In this document: positions 1-8,445 of the stretch, piece by piece
Position numbering within the stretch: position 1 is the stretch's first letter
How the letters are laid out: every line of letters begins with the position of its first letter
Assembly (NCBI RefSeq): GCF_900591205.1
Contig: NZ_UUPU01000027.1
Location: 248,001 to 312,000, forward strand
Origin: Pseudomonas viridiflava
Lineage (GTDB): Bacteria > Pseudomonadota > Gammaproteobacteria > Pseudomonadales > Pseudomonadaceae
Length of the DNA stretch: 64,000 bases
Direction of reading: 5' to 3'
Made by a program: the position numbers and the translations under genes
The notes under the pieces: model-generated
The model's database searches: none
What the model saw: the letters and a program-made list of their open reading frames with translations, nothing else
What the model was told of the DNA's origin: nothing

Positions 1-1
1 G

Positions 2-1282
2 ATCCGCCATGCCCCCGGCGCGGTGCTGCTCGACAGCGGCCGCCCGTCGGCCGAGCGCGGGCGTTATGACCTGCTCAGCGCGTGGCCACAAGCGACGTTG
101 ACCGTAAAGCCTGACGAGAGCGGCAGTGATTTCCTGCAGCGTTTACGCAAAAACCTGACGCTGCTGGGTGAAGCGGCAATCCCCCCAGGGTTCGAGCTGC
201 CGTTCGCTGGCGGGCTGATTGGCTACCTGAGCTATGACTTCGGCCGCCATCTGGAGCACATGCCACACTTGGCGGCGGACGATTTGCACCTGCCGGACGC
301 GCGTTTCGGGCTGTATGCCTGGGCGCTGGTCAGCGACCACCAGGCGCAGGCCAGCCAGTTGGTGTTTCACCCCTCGCTCGCCGACAGCGAACGGCAACGG
401 CTGATCGCGCTGTTCAGCCATGGCGGTGTCGACACCTCGGCGACCTTCAAACTTCAGGGCCCGATGGCTCCGGACCTCAGCGCCGAGGCGTATCGCCAGG
501 CCATCGTGCGTATCCAGGACTATATCCAGGCCGGCGACTGCTACCAGGTCAACTTCGCCCAGCGTTTCCGAGCGCCATGCAGTGGCGATCCCTGGGCCGC
601 CTATTGCGCCTTGCGCGAAGCCTGCCCGACGCCATTCTCCGGGTTCCAGAGCCTGCCGGACGACAGCGCGGTGCTGAGCCTGTCGCCGGAGCGTTTTGTG
701 CGCATCAGCGAACGCAAGGTCGAAACCCGCCCGATCAAGGGCACCCGCCCTCGCGGTTTGACGCCTGACGAGGACGCCGCCAACGCCGCCGAACTACTGG
801 CGAGCCCCAAGGATCGTGCCGAAAACCTGATGATCGTCGACTTGCTGCGCAACGATCTCGGCCGTAGCTGCCGCACCGGCTCGGTCAAGGTCCCGGAGCT
901 GTTCAGCCTGGAAAGCTACCCCAATGTGCACCACCTGGTGAGCAGCGTGACCGGCGTGCTGGCCGACGACAAAGACCCCCTCGACCTGATCGCCGGCAGC
1001 TTCCCCGGCGGTTCCATCACCGGCGCGCCGAAGATTCGCGCCATGCAGATCATCGACGAGCTGGAGCCGACCCGACGCGGGTTGTACTGCGGCTCGCTGA
1101 TGTACCTGGACGTGCGCGGCGAGATGGACAGCTCCATCGCGATACGCAGTTTGCTGGTCAAGGATGGCCAGGTGTGCTGCTGGGGCGGCGGCGGGATTGT
1201 GGCGGACTCGCAGTGGGAGGCGGAGTATCAAGAGTCGCTGACCAAGGTACGGGTGTTGTTACAAACTTTGGAAGGTCTGTAG
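2..1282 (+). CDS. pabB: Aminodeoxychorismate synthase component I (5'-truncated by window)
   Basis: Makes 4-amino-4-deoxychorismate from chorismate and ammonia supplied by the PabA amidotransferase, for p-aminobenzoate and folate synthesis in the cytosol. The frame is open from base 2, upstream of the GTG at 23, so the true start lies outside the window; 426 residues are visible against about 450 for the family. The chorismate-binding domain fills the C-terminal two thirds: PIKGTRPRG near visible residue 244 carries the lysine typical of PabB, and GGSITGAPK lies near 336. AEDLM-type and RNDLGR signatures lie between them. PabB is followed in Pseudomonas by thrH and cysH on the chromosome, as here apart from the inserted toxin-antitoxin remnant. 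TrpE is the alternative, but the PIKGT lysine and the neighbours favour PabB. Confidence 0.93.
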   Translation: MRHAPGAVLLDSGRPSAERGRYDLLSAWPQATLTVKPDESGSDFLQRLRKNLTLLGEAAIPPGFELPFAGGLIGYLSYDFGRHLEHMPHLAADDLHLPDARFGLYAWALVSDHQAQASQLVFHPSLADSERQRLIALFSHGGVDTSATFKLQGPMAPDLSAEAYRQAIVRIQDYIQAGDCYQVNFAQRFRAPCSGDPWAAYCALREACPTPFSGFQSLPDDSAVLSLSPERFVRISERKVETRPIKGTRPRGLTPDEDAANAAELLASPKDRAENLMIVDLLRNDLGRSCRTGSVKVPELFSLESYPNVHHLVSSVTGVLADDKDPLDLIAGSFPGGSITGAPKIRAMQIIDELEPTRRGLYCGSLMYLDVRGEMDSSIAIRSLLVKDGQVCCWGGGGIVADSQWEAEYQESLTKVRVLLQTLEGL

Positions 1283-1486
1283 CGCCCCGCCATTCCTGGC
1301 TCTCGGACGTTGAGCTACAGGGCAGAAAAAGCCTGAATCAGAACGGCGGTGGACGCAGCATGGGCTGGGCGATAGCGTCCGGCAGACCGCCCACCCGCCG
1401 TCTGTGAAGGATCACATGAAGCGACTGCCCACTACGCGTCAGAAATTATTTCCGGGATTGCATATCCATCCAACCGCACCTATCAT
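1283..1486. other. Intergenic spacer pabB-higBA
   Basis: About 200 bases with no convincing gene. It contains a weak GC-rich inverted repeat around 1342-1402, and the AT-richer stretch 1441-1470 may hold the higBA promoter. No clear terminator with a T tract follows pabB. Confidence 0.5.
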
Positions 1487-1501
1487 CTCCCAAATTGGGA
1501 G
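1487..1501. promoter_or_regulatory. Palindromic operator candidate of higBA
   Basis: CTCCCAA-A-TTGGGAG is a perfect 7+7 palindrome ending inside the Shine-Dalgarno sequence (GGGAGG, 1497-1502) of the broken higB at 1511. HigA antitoxins autoregulate through short palindromes overlapping their promoter or start region, so this is the likely HigA site. The palindrome and its position are seen; binding is inferred. Confidence 0.55.
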
Positions 1502-1510
1502 GATTCAGCG

Positions 1511-1813
1511 ATGCGGGTAATCGCTCTCTCCACCTTACGAATATTCTGGGAAAGCCATCCCGCTTATACCGATGCCAAAACGCCACTGGTCGAGCTGTAT
1601 CGCCATTTGGAGAAGACCCCTTAAGCAACGCCGCAGGCACTCAAAGCCGAGCTTCGAACAGCGAGCATTCTCAAAGGCGGCAGGGTTGTTTTCAACGTGG
1701 GCGGCAACAAGTATCGAGTGATCATGGCGATCGACTATCTACGACAGCTGGGGTTCATCCGTTTTGTGGGAACCCACGCGCAATACGATCAGATCAACGC
1801 GGAGACCGTGTGA
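1511..1813 (+). pseudogene. higB: HigB-type mRNA interferase toxin, interrupted by an in-frame stop
   Basis: Translating from ATG 1511 gives a HigB/RelE-fold toxin start (MRVIALSTLRIFWESHP) that hits TAA at 1622-1624, codon 38. The same frame then continues without further stops through RTASILKGGRVVFNVGGNKYR-like and FIRFVGTHAQYD segments, which are the conserved C-terminal half of the HigB family, to TGA 1811-1813. Read through the stop, the product would be about 100 residues, normal for HigB. A single nonsense codon therefore seems to have killed the toxin while the rest of the reading frame is preserved. A good Shine-Dalgarno (GGGAGG) precedes the ATG, and the stop overlaps the antitoxin start (TGATG). 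Sequencing error at this codon is the main alternative. Confidence 0.82.
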
Positions 1814-2169
1814 TGAACATCAAACCTATTCATTCCCAGGAAGATCTTACGGCTGCGCTCGCGCGGGTCGAGCAGATATGGGGAGCAGACATCGGCTCAC
1901 CTGAAGGTGACGAGCTGGAAATCCTCGCGGTGCTGATTGAGAAGTACGAGGCGCAACACTTTCCAATGCCGGCGTCGGACCCGGTGGAAGCGATCCGATT
2001 TCGTATGGAGCAGTTAGGCATGACCGCCCGCGACCTGGAGCCTTTCATTGGGACCAGCGGACGAGTATCCGAAGTGCTGAATCACAAGCGCAAGCTGAGC
2101 CTGTCGATGATCAAACGCCTGCATGAAGGGCTGAGCATTCCTTATGAACGGTTGCTGGCAGGGGGTTAA
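1813..2169 (+). CDS. higA: HigA-type antitoxin, XRE/HTH family
   Basis: Predicted antitoxin and autorepressor of 118 residues. The N-terminal half is helical and acidic, with an EILAVLIEKYE segment typical of the HigA group paired with HigB toxins. Residues about 71-108 form a Cro/C1-type helix-turn-helix (GMTARDLEPFIG, then RVSEVLNHKRKLSLSMIKRL). The ATG at 1813 overlaps the toxin stop in TGATG, so translation was presumably coupled. The toxin upstream carries a nonsense codon, which leaves this as an orphan antitoxin still preceded by its palindromic operator. It sits between pabB and thrH, which are normally neighbours in Pseudomonas, so the module looks like an insertion. Confidence 0.88.
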   Translation: MNIKPIHSQEDLTAALARVEQIWGADIGSPEGDELEILAVLIEKYEAQHFPMPASDPVEAIRFRMEQLGMTARDLEPFIGTSGRVSEVLNHKRKLSLSMIKRLHEGLSIPYERLLAGG

Positions 2170-2228
2170 CCGGAAAATATGCCGTGGCGGGCCCAGCTCC
2201 CACCTGTTGATCTGTGAACCCGATCAAA

Positions 2229-2252
2229 ATGTGGGAGCAGGCTTGCCTGCGA
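2229..2252. repeat. REP singlet
   Basis: ATGTGGGAGCAGGCTTGCCTG core: the 5'-GTGGGAG head plus a small GCAGGC/GCCTGC hairpin of the Pseudomonas REP family. It is a single copy without a clear inverted partner; a degraded CAGCTCCCACC lies at 2196-2206. Confidence 0.7.
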
Positions 2253-2278
2253 AGAGGCCATGCGCCTCGCCGCAGAAC

Positions 2279-2896
2279 CTACAGGCTCAATGAACGATTC
2301 GACGCCTTGATAAACTCTTTCTTCAAATCCTCAAACGTATGCACCGCCGGAAACTGCGGGAACTCGCGGATCACGTTCTCTGGCGCGTGGAATAGAATCC
2401 CACGGTCAGCCTCGCCCAGCATGGTGGTGTCATTGTAGGAGTCGCCGGCGGCGATCACGCGGTAGTAAAGGGTTTTGAACGCCAGCACCGACTGGCGCTT
2501 GGGGTCTTTCTGGCGCAGTTGGTAGCTCACCACGCGGTCGTTTTCGTCGGTGATCAGGCGGTGGCACAACAGGGTCGGGAAACCCAGTTGGCGCATCAAT
2601 GGCTGGGAGAACTCGTAGAACGTGTCGGACAGGATCACTACCTGGAAGCGCTCACGCAGCCAGTTGACGAACTCGACAGCACCGTCCAGCGGCTTGAGCG
2701 TGGCGATCACTTCCTGGATATCCGCGAGTTTCAGCCCATGCTCGTCGAGGATACGCAGGCGTTGCTTCATCAGCACGTCGTAGTCGGGAATATCCCGGGT
2801 CGTCGCCCGCAGGGATTCAATACCGGTTTTTTCAGCGAAGGCGATCCAGATTTCCGGAACCAGTACCCCTTCCAGGTCGAGACAGGCAATTTCCAC
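2279..2896 (-). CDS. thrH: Phosphoserine/homoserine phosphotransferase ThrH
   Basis: HAD-superfamily enzyme of 205 residues, the length of the characterised Pseudomonas ThrH, which dephosphorylates phosphoserine and can transfer the phosphoryl group to homoserine, linking serine and threonine synthesis. Motif I is DLEGV at residues 7-11 (Asp7 nucleophile; Glu in place of the second Asp, as in known ThrH). Motif II lies in VILSDTFYEF near 90 and motif III in AAGDSYNDTTML near 150. It is convergent with higA and divergent from cysH, in the Pseudomonas order pabB-thrH-cysH. The start ATG at 2896 follows GGGAGCG. SerB is the alternative, but SerB has an extra N-terminal domain. Confidence 0.93.
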   Translation of the reverse strand: MEIACLDLEGVLVPEIWIAFAEKTGIESLRATTRDIPDYDVLMKQRLRILDEHGLKLADIQEVIATLKPLDGAVEFVNWLRERFQVVILSDTFYEFSQPLMRQLGFPTLLCHRLITDENDRVVSYQLRQKDPKRQSVLAFKTLYYRVIAAGDSYNDTTMLGEADRGILFHAPENVIREFPQFPAVHTFEDLKKEFIKASNRSLSL

Positions 2897-3049
2897 AAGA
2901 CGCTCCCATTGGTTTTATTAAGTTGAGCCAGCAAAAAAGGTCTGCCGAACTCTAGCGATTCACGCTCGCCGCCGCAACGCAGGGCGGTTTTTGATACCAT
3001 CGCTCCCCTATAGAGCGCTCAGCGCCATTGACCTGTAGGAACCGTCCTG

Positions 3050-3784
3050 ATGAACCAAGCCTTCGACGTCGCTGAACTCGCCGCGACTTATGCCAACAAA
3101 TCCGCCCAGGAAATTCTCAAGCTGGCGTTCAGCCAGTTCGGTGATGACCTGTGGATTTCCTTCAGCGGCGCCGAGGACGTGGTGCTGGTGGACATGGCCT
3201 GGAAGCTGAACAAGCACGTCAAGGTGTTCAGCCTCGACACTGGCCGCCTGCACCCGGAGACCTACCGGTTTATCGAGCAGGTGCGCGATCACTACAAGAT
3301 CAATATCGAACTGATCTCGCCGGACCAGAGCAAGCTGGAACCGTTCGTCAAAGAGAAAGGCTTGTTCAGCTTCTATAAAGATGGCCATGGCGAATGCTGC
3401 GGTGTGCGCAAAATCGAACCGCTGCGCCGCAAGCTTTCCGGTGTGAGCGCCTGGGCCACCGGCCAGCGCCGCGACCAGAGCCCTGGCACCCGCAGCCAGG
3501 TGGCGGCACTGGAAGTCGACAGTGCTTTCTCCACCCCGGAACGCACCCTGTACAAGTTCAACCCGCTGGCGCAGATGACCAGCGAGGAAGTCTGGGGTTA
3601 CATCCGCATGCTGGAGCTGCCGTACAACAGCCTGCATGAGCGCGGCTTTATCAGCATCGGCTGCGAGCCCTGCACTCGCCCTGTGCTGCCGAACCAGCAT
3701 GAGCGCGAAGGCCGCTGGTGGTGGGAAGAAGCCACGCAGAAGGAATGCGGGCTGCACGCCGGGAACATCATCAGCAAGGCGTAA
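3050..3784 (+). CDS. cysH: Assimilatory (phospho)adenylyl-sulfate reductase
   Basis: Reduces activated sulfate to sulfite with thioredoxin as donor, in cytosolic sulfate assimilation. The protein has 244 residues with an N-terminal PP-loop-like [10 protein letters not shown] near 36. It carries CC near 115-116 and GCEPC near 203-207, the cysteine pairs that bind a [4Fe-4S] cluster in APS-preferring bacterial enzymes. The catalytic C-terminal cysteine lies in KECGLHAG near 233. The cluster cysteines suggest adenosine 5'-phosphosulfate rather than PAPS as substrate, as known for Pseudomonas CysH. The gene is followed directly by a REPIN. Confidence 0.94.
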   Translation: MNQAFDVAELAATYANKSAQEILKLAFSQFGDDLWISFSGAEDVVLVDMAWKLNKHVKVFSLDTGRLHPETYRFIEQVRDHYKINIELISPDQSKLEPFVKEKGLFSFYKDGHGECCGVRKIEPLRRKLSGVSAWATGQRRDQSPGTRSQVAALEVDSAFSTPERTLYKFNPLAQMTSEEVWGYIRMLELPYNSLHERGFISIGCEPCTRPVLPNQHEREGRWWWEEATQKECGLHAGNIISKA

Positions 3785-3800
3785 GGGCCAACGCGGTTAA

Positions 3801-3895
3801 AAATGTGGGAGGGGGCTTGCCCCCGGTAGCGGTGGGTCAGCCAGCTCAATGGTTGCTGACACTCCGCAATCGGGGGCAAGCCCCCTCCCACATTT
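3801..3895. repeat. REPIN (paired inverted REPs), GTGGGAGGGGGCTTGC class
   Basis: Two REP sequences in inverted orientation. The left one starts AAATGTGGGAGGGGGC with its own GGGGGCTTGCCCCC hairpin, and the right one is its near-perfect reverse complement ending CCTCCCACATTT. Between them lies GTAGCGGTGGGTCAG...CTGACACTCCGCA. It follows the cysH stop by 16 bases and would fold as one long hairpin in the mRNA. Confidence 0.92.
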
Positions 3896-4253
3896 GTTTT
3901 GCGTTTAGCGCTATAGATGTACACATAAATGTAACCATAGGTGCCATTTATGTGTGCAATTACTCTTCGTCCGCACCATAACGTAACACCTCTGCCCTCC
4001 CCTGGTTTGACCTGGCGAACCGCACACTGACAACCAAAAAATAAATAGCTGTTTAAGTGGTCAATTTATATTTCTTTAAATTCAGCCAGTTATTTAAACA
4101 ACTTATAAAAATGAAATTACACAGGACTTTCTCAGATCCAAAACTGGCACGCATGTGGCTTAAAGTGGAATACGCTTTGTATACAATAAATACAAAACCT
4201 ACATACACTTTGCCATCAGCAGCTTGCTTGCCGATGTGCTGGAGCCTGCCGGA
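3896..4253. other. Intergenic regulatory region upstream of the NCS1 permease
   Basis: About 350 bases, clearly AT-richer than the surroundings, with no convincing gene. The short frames in it lack ribosome-binding sites. It carries the TTGTATACAA palindrome described separately and is probably the promoter region of the permease-racemase operon. Confidence 0.6.
4177..4186. promoter_or_regulatory. TTGTATACAA palindrome, GntR-type operator candidate
   Basis: A perfect 10-base palindrome 67 bases upstream of the permease ATG, followed by a second partial half (AATACAAAA). TGTA-TACA cores are typical of GntR-family repressors such as the HutC group. No GntR gene sits next to this operon, so the regulator would act in trans. 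The site is seen; the assignment is inferred. Confidence 0.45.
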
Positions 4254-5783
4254 ATGCGTACAAGCCTCTCGAATAACATCGCACTGGATCTGCCCTCCTC
4301 CTCCCTGAACCCCGAGGCCACAAGCCCCGGCCCGTTGGTGTTGAGCCCGCGCCTGCACAACAAGGACCTGGCGCCCACCAAGGTCGAAGGCCGACGCTGG
4401 GGCCGCTACAGTATCTTTGCCCTGTGGACCAACGATGTGCACAACATCGCCAACTACTCGTTCGCCATTGGCTTGTATGCCCTGGGCCTGGGCGGCTGGC
4501 AGATCCTGCTGTCCCTGGGGATCGGCGCGGCGCTGGTGTACTTCTTCATGAACCTGTCGGGGTACATGGGGCAGAAAACCGGCGTGCCGTTTCCGGTGAT
4601 CAGCCGCATCAGCTTCGGTATCCACGGGGCGCAGATTCCGGCGTTGATCCGCGCCGTGATTGCGATTGCCTGGTTTGGGATCCAGACCTACCTGGCTTCG
4701 GTGGTTTTTCGCGTATTGCTAACGGCTATTCATCCAGGCTTCGCCGACTACGACCACAACTCGATCCTGGGTTTATCGAGCCTGGGGTGGGCGTGTTTTG
4801 TGGCGATCTGGTTCGTGCAACTGGTCATTCTCGCCTACGGCATGGAAATGGTGCGCCGCTATGAGGGCTTCGCCGGCCCGGTGATTTTGCTGACCGTGGC
4901 CGCATTGGCCGGTTGGATGTACTTCCAGGCGGGCGGCAACATCGCGTGGTCGATCCGTGAGCCGCTGAGCGGCGGCGAGATGTGGCGCAATATCTTCGCC
5001 GGGGGCGCACTGTGGCTGGCGATCTACGGCACGCTGATCCTCAACTTCTGCGATTTCGCCCGTTCCTCACCCTGCCGCAAGACCATTCAAGTAGGCAACT
5101 TCTGGGGCTTGCCGGTGAATATTCTGGTGTTTGCCGCGATCACCGTGCTGCTGTGCGGCGGGCAATTCCAGCTCAATGGCCGGGTGATCGAAAGCCCGAC
5201 CGAAATCATCGCGGCCATCCCCAATACCTTGTTCCTCGTGCTCGGTTGTCTGGCCTTCCTGATCGTCACCGTGGCGGTGAACATCATGGCCAACTTCGTC
5301 GCACCGGCCTTTGTGCTGAGCAACCTGGCGCCCAAGTACCTGAACTTTCGCCGCGCCGGGTTGATCAGCGCCACCGTGGCGGTGCTGATCCTGCCGTGGA
5401 ACCTCTACAACAGCCCACTGGTGATCGTGTATTTCCTCTCCGGCCTGGGCGCGCTGCTGGGGCCGTTGTACGGGGTGATCATGGTCGATTACTGGTTGAT
5501 CCGTAAAAGCCAGGTGGACGTGCCGCAGCTGTATAGCGAAGACCCGAATGGCGTTTATTACTACAGCCGCGGGGTCAATATGCGTGCGGTGGCGGCGTTT
5601 ATTCCTGCAGCCGTGATCGCCATCCTGTTGGCGCTGTTGCCGGGGTTCGCCAGCGTCTCGCCGTTTTCCTGGTTGTTTGGCGCCGGTATTGCAGGGTTGC
5701 TGTACCTGCTGATCGCCAAGCGCCAACCGTTCTACGCCGATGTCAGCGGCGAGAGCATTGCAGTCGATAACGTCAGTCATTAA
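4254..5783 (+). CDS. NCS1-family nucleobase/hydantoin:cation symporter
   Basis: Inner-membrane permease of 509 residues with about twelve hydrophobic segments, for uptake of a nucleobase-like ring compound (hydantoin, allantoin, uracil or cytosine type). The family signature appears at the start: LAPTKVEGRRWGRYSIFALWTNDVHN, shown here only as its key residues N-D-V-H-N near residue 64, then NYSFAIGLYALGLGGWQ. LIRAVIAIAWFGIQTY and a CDFARSSP stretch follow. ATG 4254 is preferred over the upstream TTG 4224 because it is an ATG with GGAG 12-15 bases upstream. The racemase-like gene starts 13 bases after the stop, so the two form an operon. That pairing points to hydantoin or allantoin rather than a simple base. 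Confidence 0.86.
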   Translation: MRTSLSNNIALDLPSSSLNPEATSPGPLVLSPRLHNKDLAPTKVEGRRWGRYSIFALWTNDVHNIANYSFAIGLYALGLGGWQILLSLGIGAALVYFFMNLSGYMGQKTGVPFPVISRISFGIHGAQIPALIRAVIAIAWFGIQTYLASVVFRVLLTAIHPGFADYDHNSILGLSSLGWACFVAIWFVQLVILAYGMEMVRRYEGFAGPVILLTVAALAGWMYFQAGGNIAWSIREPLSGGEMWRNIFAGGALWLAIYGTLILNFCDFARSSPCRKTIQVGNFWGLPVNILVFAAITVLLCGGQFQLNGRVIESPTEIIAAIPNTLFLVLGCLAFLIVTVAVNIMANFVAPAFVLSNLAPKYLNFRRAGLISATVAVLILPWNLYNSPLVIVYFLSGLGALLGPLYGVIMVDYWLIRKSQVDVPQLYSEDPNGVYYYSRGVNMRAVAAFIPAAVIAILLALLPGFASVSPFSWLFGAGIAGLLYLLIAKRQPFYADVSGESIAVDNVSH

Positions 5784-5796
5784 TCAAGGACATTCC

Positions 5797-6525
5797 ATGC
5801 GTATCCTCGTGGTCAACGTCAACACCACCGCCTCCATCACCGACACCATCGGCCAACAAGCGCGAGCCGTGGCCGCACCGGGCACCGAGATTGTCGGGCT
5901 TACCCCTTACTTCGGTGCGGAATCGGTTGAAGGCAACTTTGAAAGCTACCTGGCGGCCATCGCCGTGATGGACCGGGTAATGGCCTACGACCAGCCATTT
6001 GATGCGGTGATCCAGGCGGGCTACGGCGAACATGGCCGCGAAGGCTTGCAGGAATTATTGAACGTGCCGGTGGTGGACATCACCGAAGCGGCCGCCAGCA
6101 CCGCGATGTTCCTGGGCCACGCCTACTCGGTGGTCACCACCCTGGACCGCACCGTGCCGCTGATTGAAGACCGTCTGAAACTCGCCGGCCTCTACCAGCG
6201 GTGCGCCTCGGTGCGCGCCAGCGGCATGGCGGTACTGGAACTGGAAGAAAACCCGCTGGCCGCCATGGAAGCCATCGTGCGCCAGGCAGAACTGGCCATC
6301 AGCGAGGATAAGGCCGAGGTGATTTGCCTGGGCTGCGGCGGCATGGCCGGGCTGGATGAGCAGATTCGCCAGCGCACCGGTGTGCCGGTGGTGGATGGGG
6401 TGACGGCGGCGGTGACGATTGCCGAATCCCTGGTGCGGTTGGGGTTGTCGACATCGAAGATCCGGACTTATGCGACGCCAAGGCCCAAGAAAGTCATTGG
6501 CTGGCCGGGAAAGTTTGGCCACTGA
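5797..6525 (+). CDS. Asp/Glu/hydantoin racemase-superfamily protein
   Basis: 242-residue cytosolic protein of the hydantoin/Asp-Glu racemase fold: N-terminal MRILVVNVNTTAS, then EAAASTAMFLGHAYSVVTT and CLGCGGMAGL near 177-186. Family members use two cysteines for two-base racemisation. Here Cys180 in CLGCGGM is present, but the first, normally in an IAC-F/Y motif, is replaced: the segment reads IQAGYGEHG, with Gly at about 75. The protein may therefore not be a standard two-cysteine racemase; an isomerase or one-base variant is possible. ATG 5797 has AAGGA ten bases upstream. Co-transcription with the NCS1 permease suggests action on a hydantoin-like or purine-breakdown compound. No hydantoinase or carbamoylase is nearby. 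Confidence 0.8.
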   Translation: MRILVVNVNTTASITDTIGQQARAVAAPGTEIVGLTPYFGAESVEGNFESYLAAIAVMDRVMAYDQPFDAVIQAGYGEHGREGLQELLNVPVVDITEAAASTAMFLGHAYSVVTTLDRTVPLIEDRLKLAGLYQRCASVRASGMAVLELEENPLAAMEAIVRQAELAISEDKAEVICLGCGGMAGLDEQIRQRTGVPVVDGVTAAVTIAESLVRLGLSTSKIRTYATPRPKKVIGWPGKFGH

Positions 6526-6530
6526 AGATC

Positions 6531-6628
6531 AAAAATGTGGGAGGGGGCTTGCCCCCGATAGCGGTGGGTCAGCAATAAATCAGCCAGCTGACACTCCCTC
6601 ATCGGGGGCAAGCCCCCTCCCACATTTT
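6531..6628. repeat. REPIN, GTGGGAGGGGGCTTGC class
   Basis: Inverted pair of the same class as at 3801, with identical AATGTGGGAGGGGGCTTGCC heads and the GATAGCGGTGGGTCAG inner segment. It lies between the convergent racemase and LysR genes. Confidence 0.92.
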
Positions 6629-6644
6629 GAATGTGTGCCTGGCT

Positions 6645-7568
6645 TTAGATCGCACTGAAACGGCGTCCCAGTTTCTGCTCGGCAAACTGCTCGATGATGA
6701 ACGCCACAAACGCCCGGGTCTTGCCGGGCAGCAGTTTATGTTCGGCGTAATAGATGGAAATGTTGCCGTCGTCGACGTACCAGTCGGGCAGCACCCGCAC
6801 CACCGCGCCACTGTCGAGGAACGGCACAGCCATGGGCATGCTCACCAGCGCGATGCCCAGGCCCTGGGCGCTGGCGCAGCAGGCGGCCTCGGAGTCGCTC
6901 ATGGTCATCGCCGGCTTGAGCACCAGCGGGCGATGTTCGCGTTCCAGGCTGGTCAGTTGCCAGGAGCGTATGCGCCCGGTTTGCGGGGAGCGGATCAGGA
7001 TGCCGTTGCAGCGCGCCAGATCTTCGGGCGTCAGCACCGGCGGGCGGCGTGCCAGGTAATCGGGCGACGCCACCAGCACGCGATGGGCCGGTGACAGCTT
7101 ACGAGCGACAACACCTTGGGGCAGCTCAAAACCGCCGCCGATAGCGGCGTCGAAGCCTTGGCCGATCAGGTCGACCTGGCGGTTATCGAAATGCCAGTCG
7201 GGGCTGATATCCGGAAAACGCTGCATAAACGTCCCCAGCAGCGGCACCACATACCGATTGCCGAACACCGTGCCCATGCTCACCTTGAGCGTGCCCACCG
7301 GCCGCCCTTCAGCGCTGGCCAGGTTGGCGACGGCGTTCTGGATGTTGGTGAGACTGGCGCTGACTTCGTCGAGGAACAGTTTGCCGGCTTCGGTCAGGGT
7401 CAAGCGCCGCGTGCTGCGCTGGAACAATCTGACGCCCAGGCGCGCTTCCAGCTTGGCGACGCTTTTGCCGACCGCCGCCGGGGTCAGGCTCAGGTGCCGT
7501 GCAGCCTCGGCGAAGCTGCCACCTTCAGCGCTGCGCACAAAGCATTCGATACTGCCAAAGCTTTCCAT
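6645..7568 (-). CDS. LysR-family transcriptional regulator
   Basis: 307 residues: an N-terminal winged helix-turn-helix (about 1-60, with FAEAARHLSLTPAAVGKSVAKLEARLG as the HTH region and RLFQRSTRRLTLTEAG wing), then a two-lobed effector domain from about residue 90. It is divergent from the SDR gene at 7676 with a 107-base shared promoter region, the usual arrangement in which a LysR protein controls its neighbour. The effector is unknown; it would act in the cytosol as a DNA-binding tetramer. Start ATG 7568. Confidence 0.92.
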   Translation of the reverse strand: MESFGSIECFVRSAEGGSFAEAARHLSLTPAAVGKSVAKLEARLGVRLFQRSTRRLTLTEAGKLFLDEVSASLTNIQNAVANLASAEGRPVGTLKVSMGTVFGNRYVVPLLGTFMQRFPDISPDWHFDNRQVDLIGQGFDAAIGGGFELPQGVVARKLSPAHRVLVASPDYLARRPPVLTPEDLARCNGILIRSPQTGRIRSWQLTSLEREHRPLVLKPAMTMSDSEAACCASAQGLGIALVSMPMAVPFLDSGAVVRVLPDWYVDDGNISIYYAEHKLLPGKTRAFVAFIIEQFAEQKLGRRFSAI

Positions 7569-7675
7569 ATCGCACCATTCTAAACTTTTGGTTTACACAG
7601 ACTATAGCAATCACGGTCTACCGGGCTGCTCGGGTGAGGTCGATACTCGGCTCATCAACTCAATCGGAGATCGAC

Positions 7676-8422
7676 ATGACCACACAAAACCTCAGCGGCA
7701 AAGTCGCCTTGATTCAAGGCGGTTCCCGCGGCATCGGCGCCGCCATCGTCAAGCGCCTGGCCGCGCAAGGCGCAGCCGTCGCGTTCACCTATGTCAGTTC
7801 GGCCGCAAAAGCCGAAGAACTGCAGAACAGCGTGATCAGCGAAGGCGGCAAAGCCCTGGCGATTCAGGCCGACAGCGCCGATGCCACGGCGATTCGCAAC
7901 GCGGTCAACGCCACCGTCGAAGCCTTTGGCCGCCTGGATATCCTGGTGAACAACGCCGGAGTACTGGCCATCGCACCGCTCGAAGACTTCAAGCTGGAAG
8001 ATTTTGACCAGACCCTGGCAATCAATGTGCGCAGCGTATTTATCGCCACCCAGGAAGCGGCGAAGCACATGGTTGAAGGCGGCCGGGTGATCAATATCGG
8101 CAGCACCAACGCCGAGCGCATGCCGTTTGGCGGCGGCGGGCCATATGCGATGAGCAAGGCGGCGCTGGTGGGCCTGACCAAGGGTTTGGCGCGGGATTTG
8201 GGGCCACGCGGCATCACGATCAACAACGTGCAGCCTGGGCCGGTTGATACGGATATGAACCCGGCGAACAGTGAGTTTGCCGAGACGTTGATCGGGTTGA
8301 TGGCGGTAGGGCGTTACGGGCATGTGGAAGAGATTGCGAGCTTTGTCGCCTATCTGGCCGGGCCGGAAGCGGGTTATATCACCGGTGCCAGCTTGACCAT
8401 TGATGGTGGCTTCAGCGCCTAG
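7676..8422 (+). CDS. SDR-family NAD(P)-dependent oxidoreductase
   Basis: Classical short-chain dehydrogenase of 248 residues. The cofactor loop is GGSRGIG near 16-22 (usually TGxxxGxG), NNAG is near 89, the catalytic Ser lies in INIGSTNAE, and YAMSK carries the Tyr/Lys pair near 155-159. The C-terminal ITGASLTIDGGFSA is typical of 3-oxoacyl-ACP reductase-like enzymes. The substrate cannot be told from sequence. ATG 7676 is preferred over longer frames because GGAG lies 11 bases upstream (7665-7668). Divergent transcription from the LysR gene suggests inducible expression. Confidence 0.92.
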   Translation: MTTQNLSGKVALIQGGSRGIGAAIVKRLAAQGAAVAFTYVSSAAKAEELQNSVISEGGKALAIQADSADATAIRNAVNATVEAFGRLDILVNNAGVLAIAPLEDFKLEDFDQTLAINVRSVFIATQEAAKHMVEGGRVINIGSTNAERMPFGGGGPYAMSKAALVGLTKGLARDLGPRGITINNVQPGPVDTDMNPANSEFAETLIGLMAVGRYGHVEEIASFVAYLAGPEAGYITGASLTIDGGFSA

Positions 8423-8445
8423 GATTTCTGGAACGCTGCTAAACC

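Noticed and set aside
3801..3895. Repeated palindromes resembling a CRISPR or attenuator
   Set aside because: Copies are dispersed, paired in inverted orientation and have REP heads; there are no regular spacers and no cas genes.
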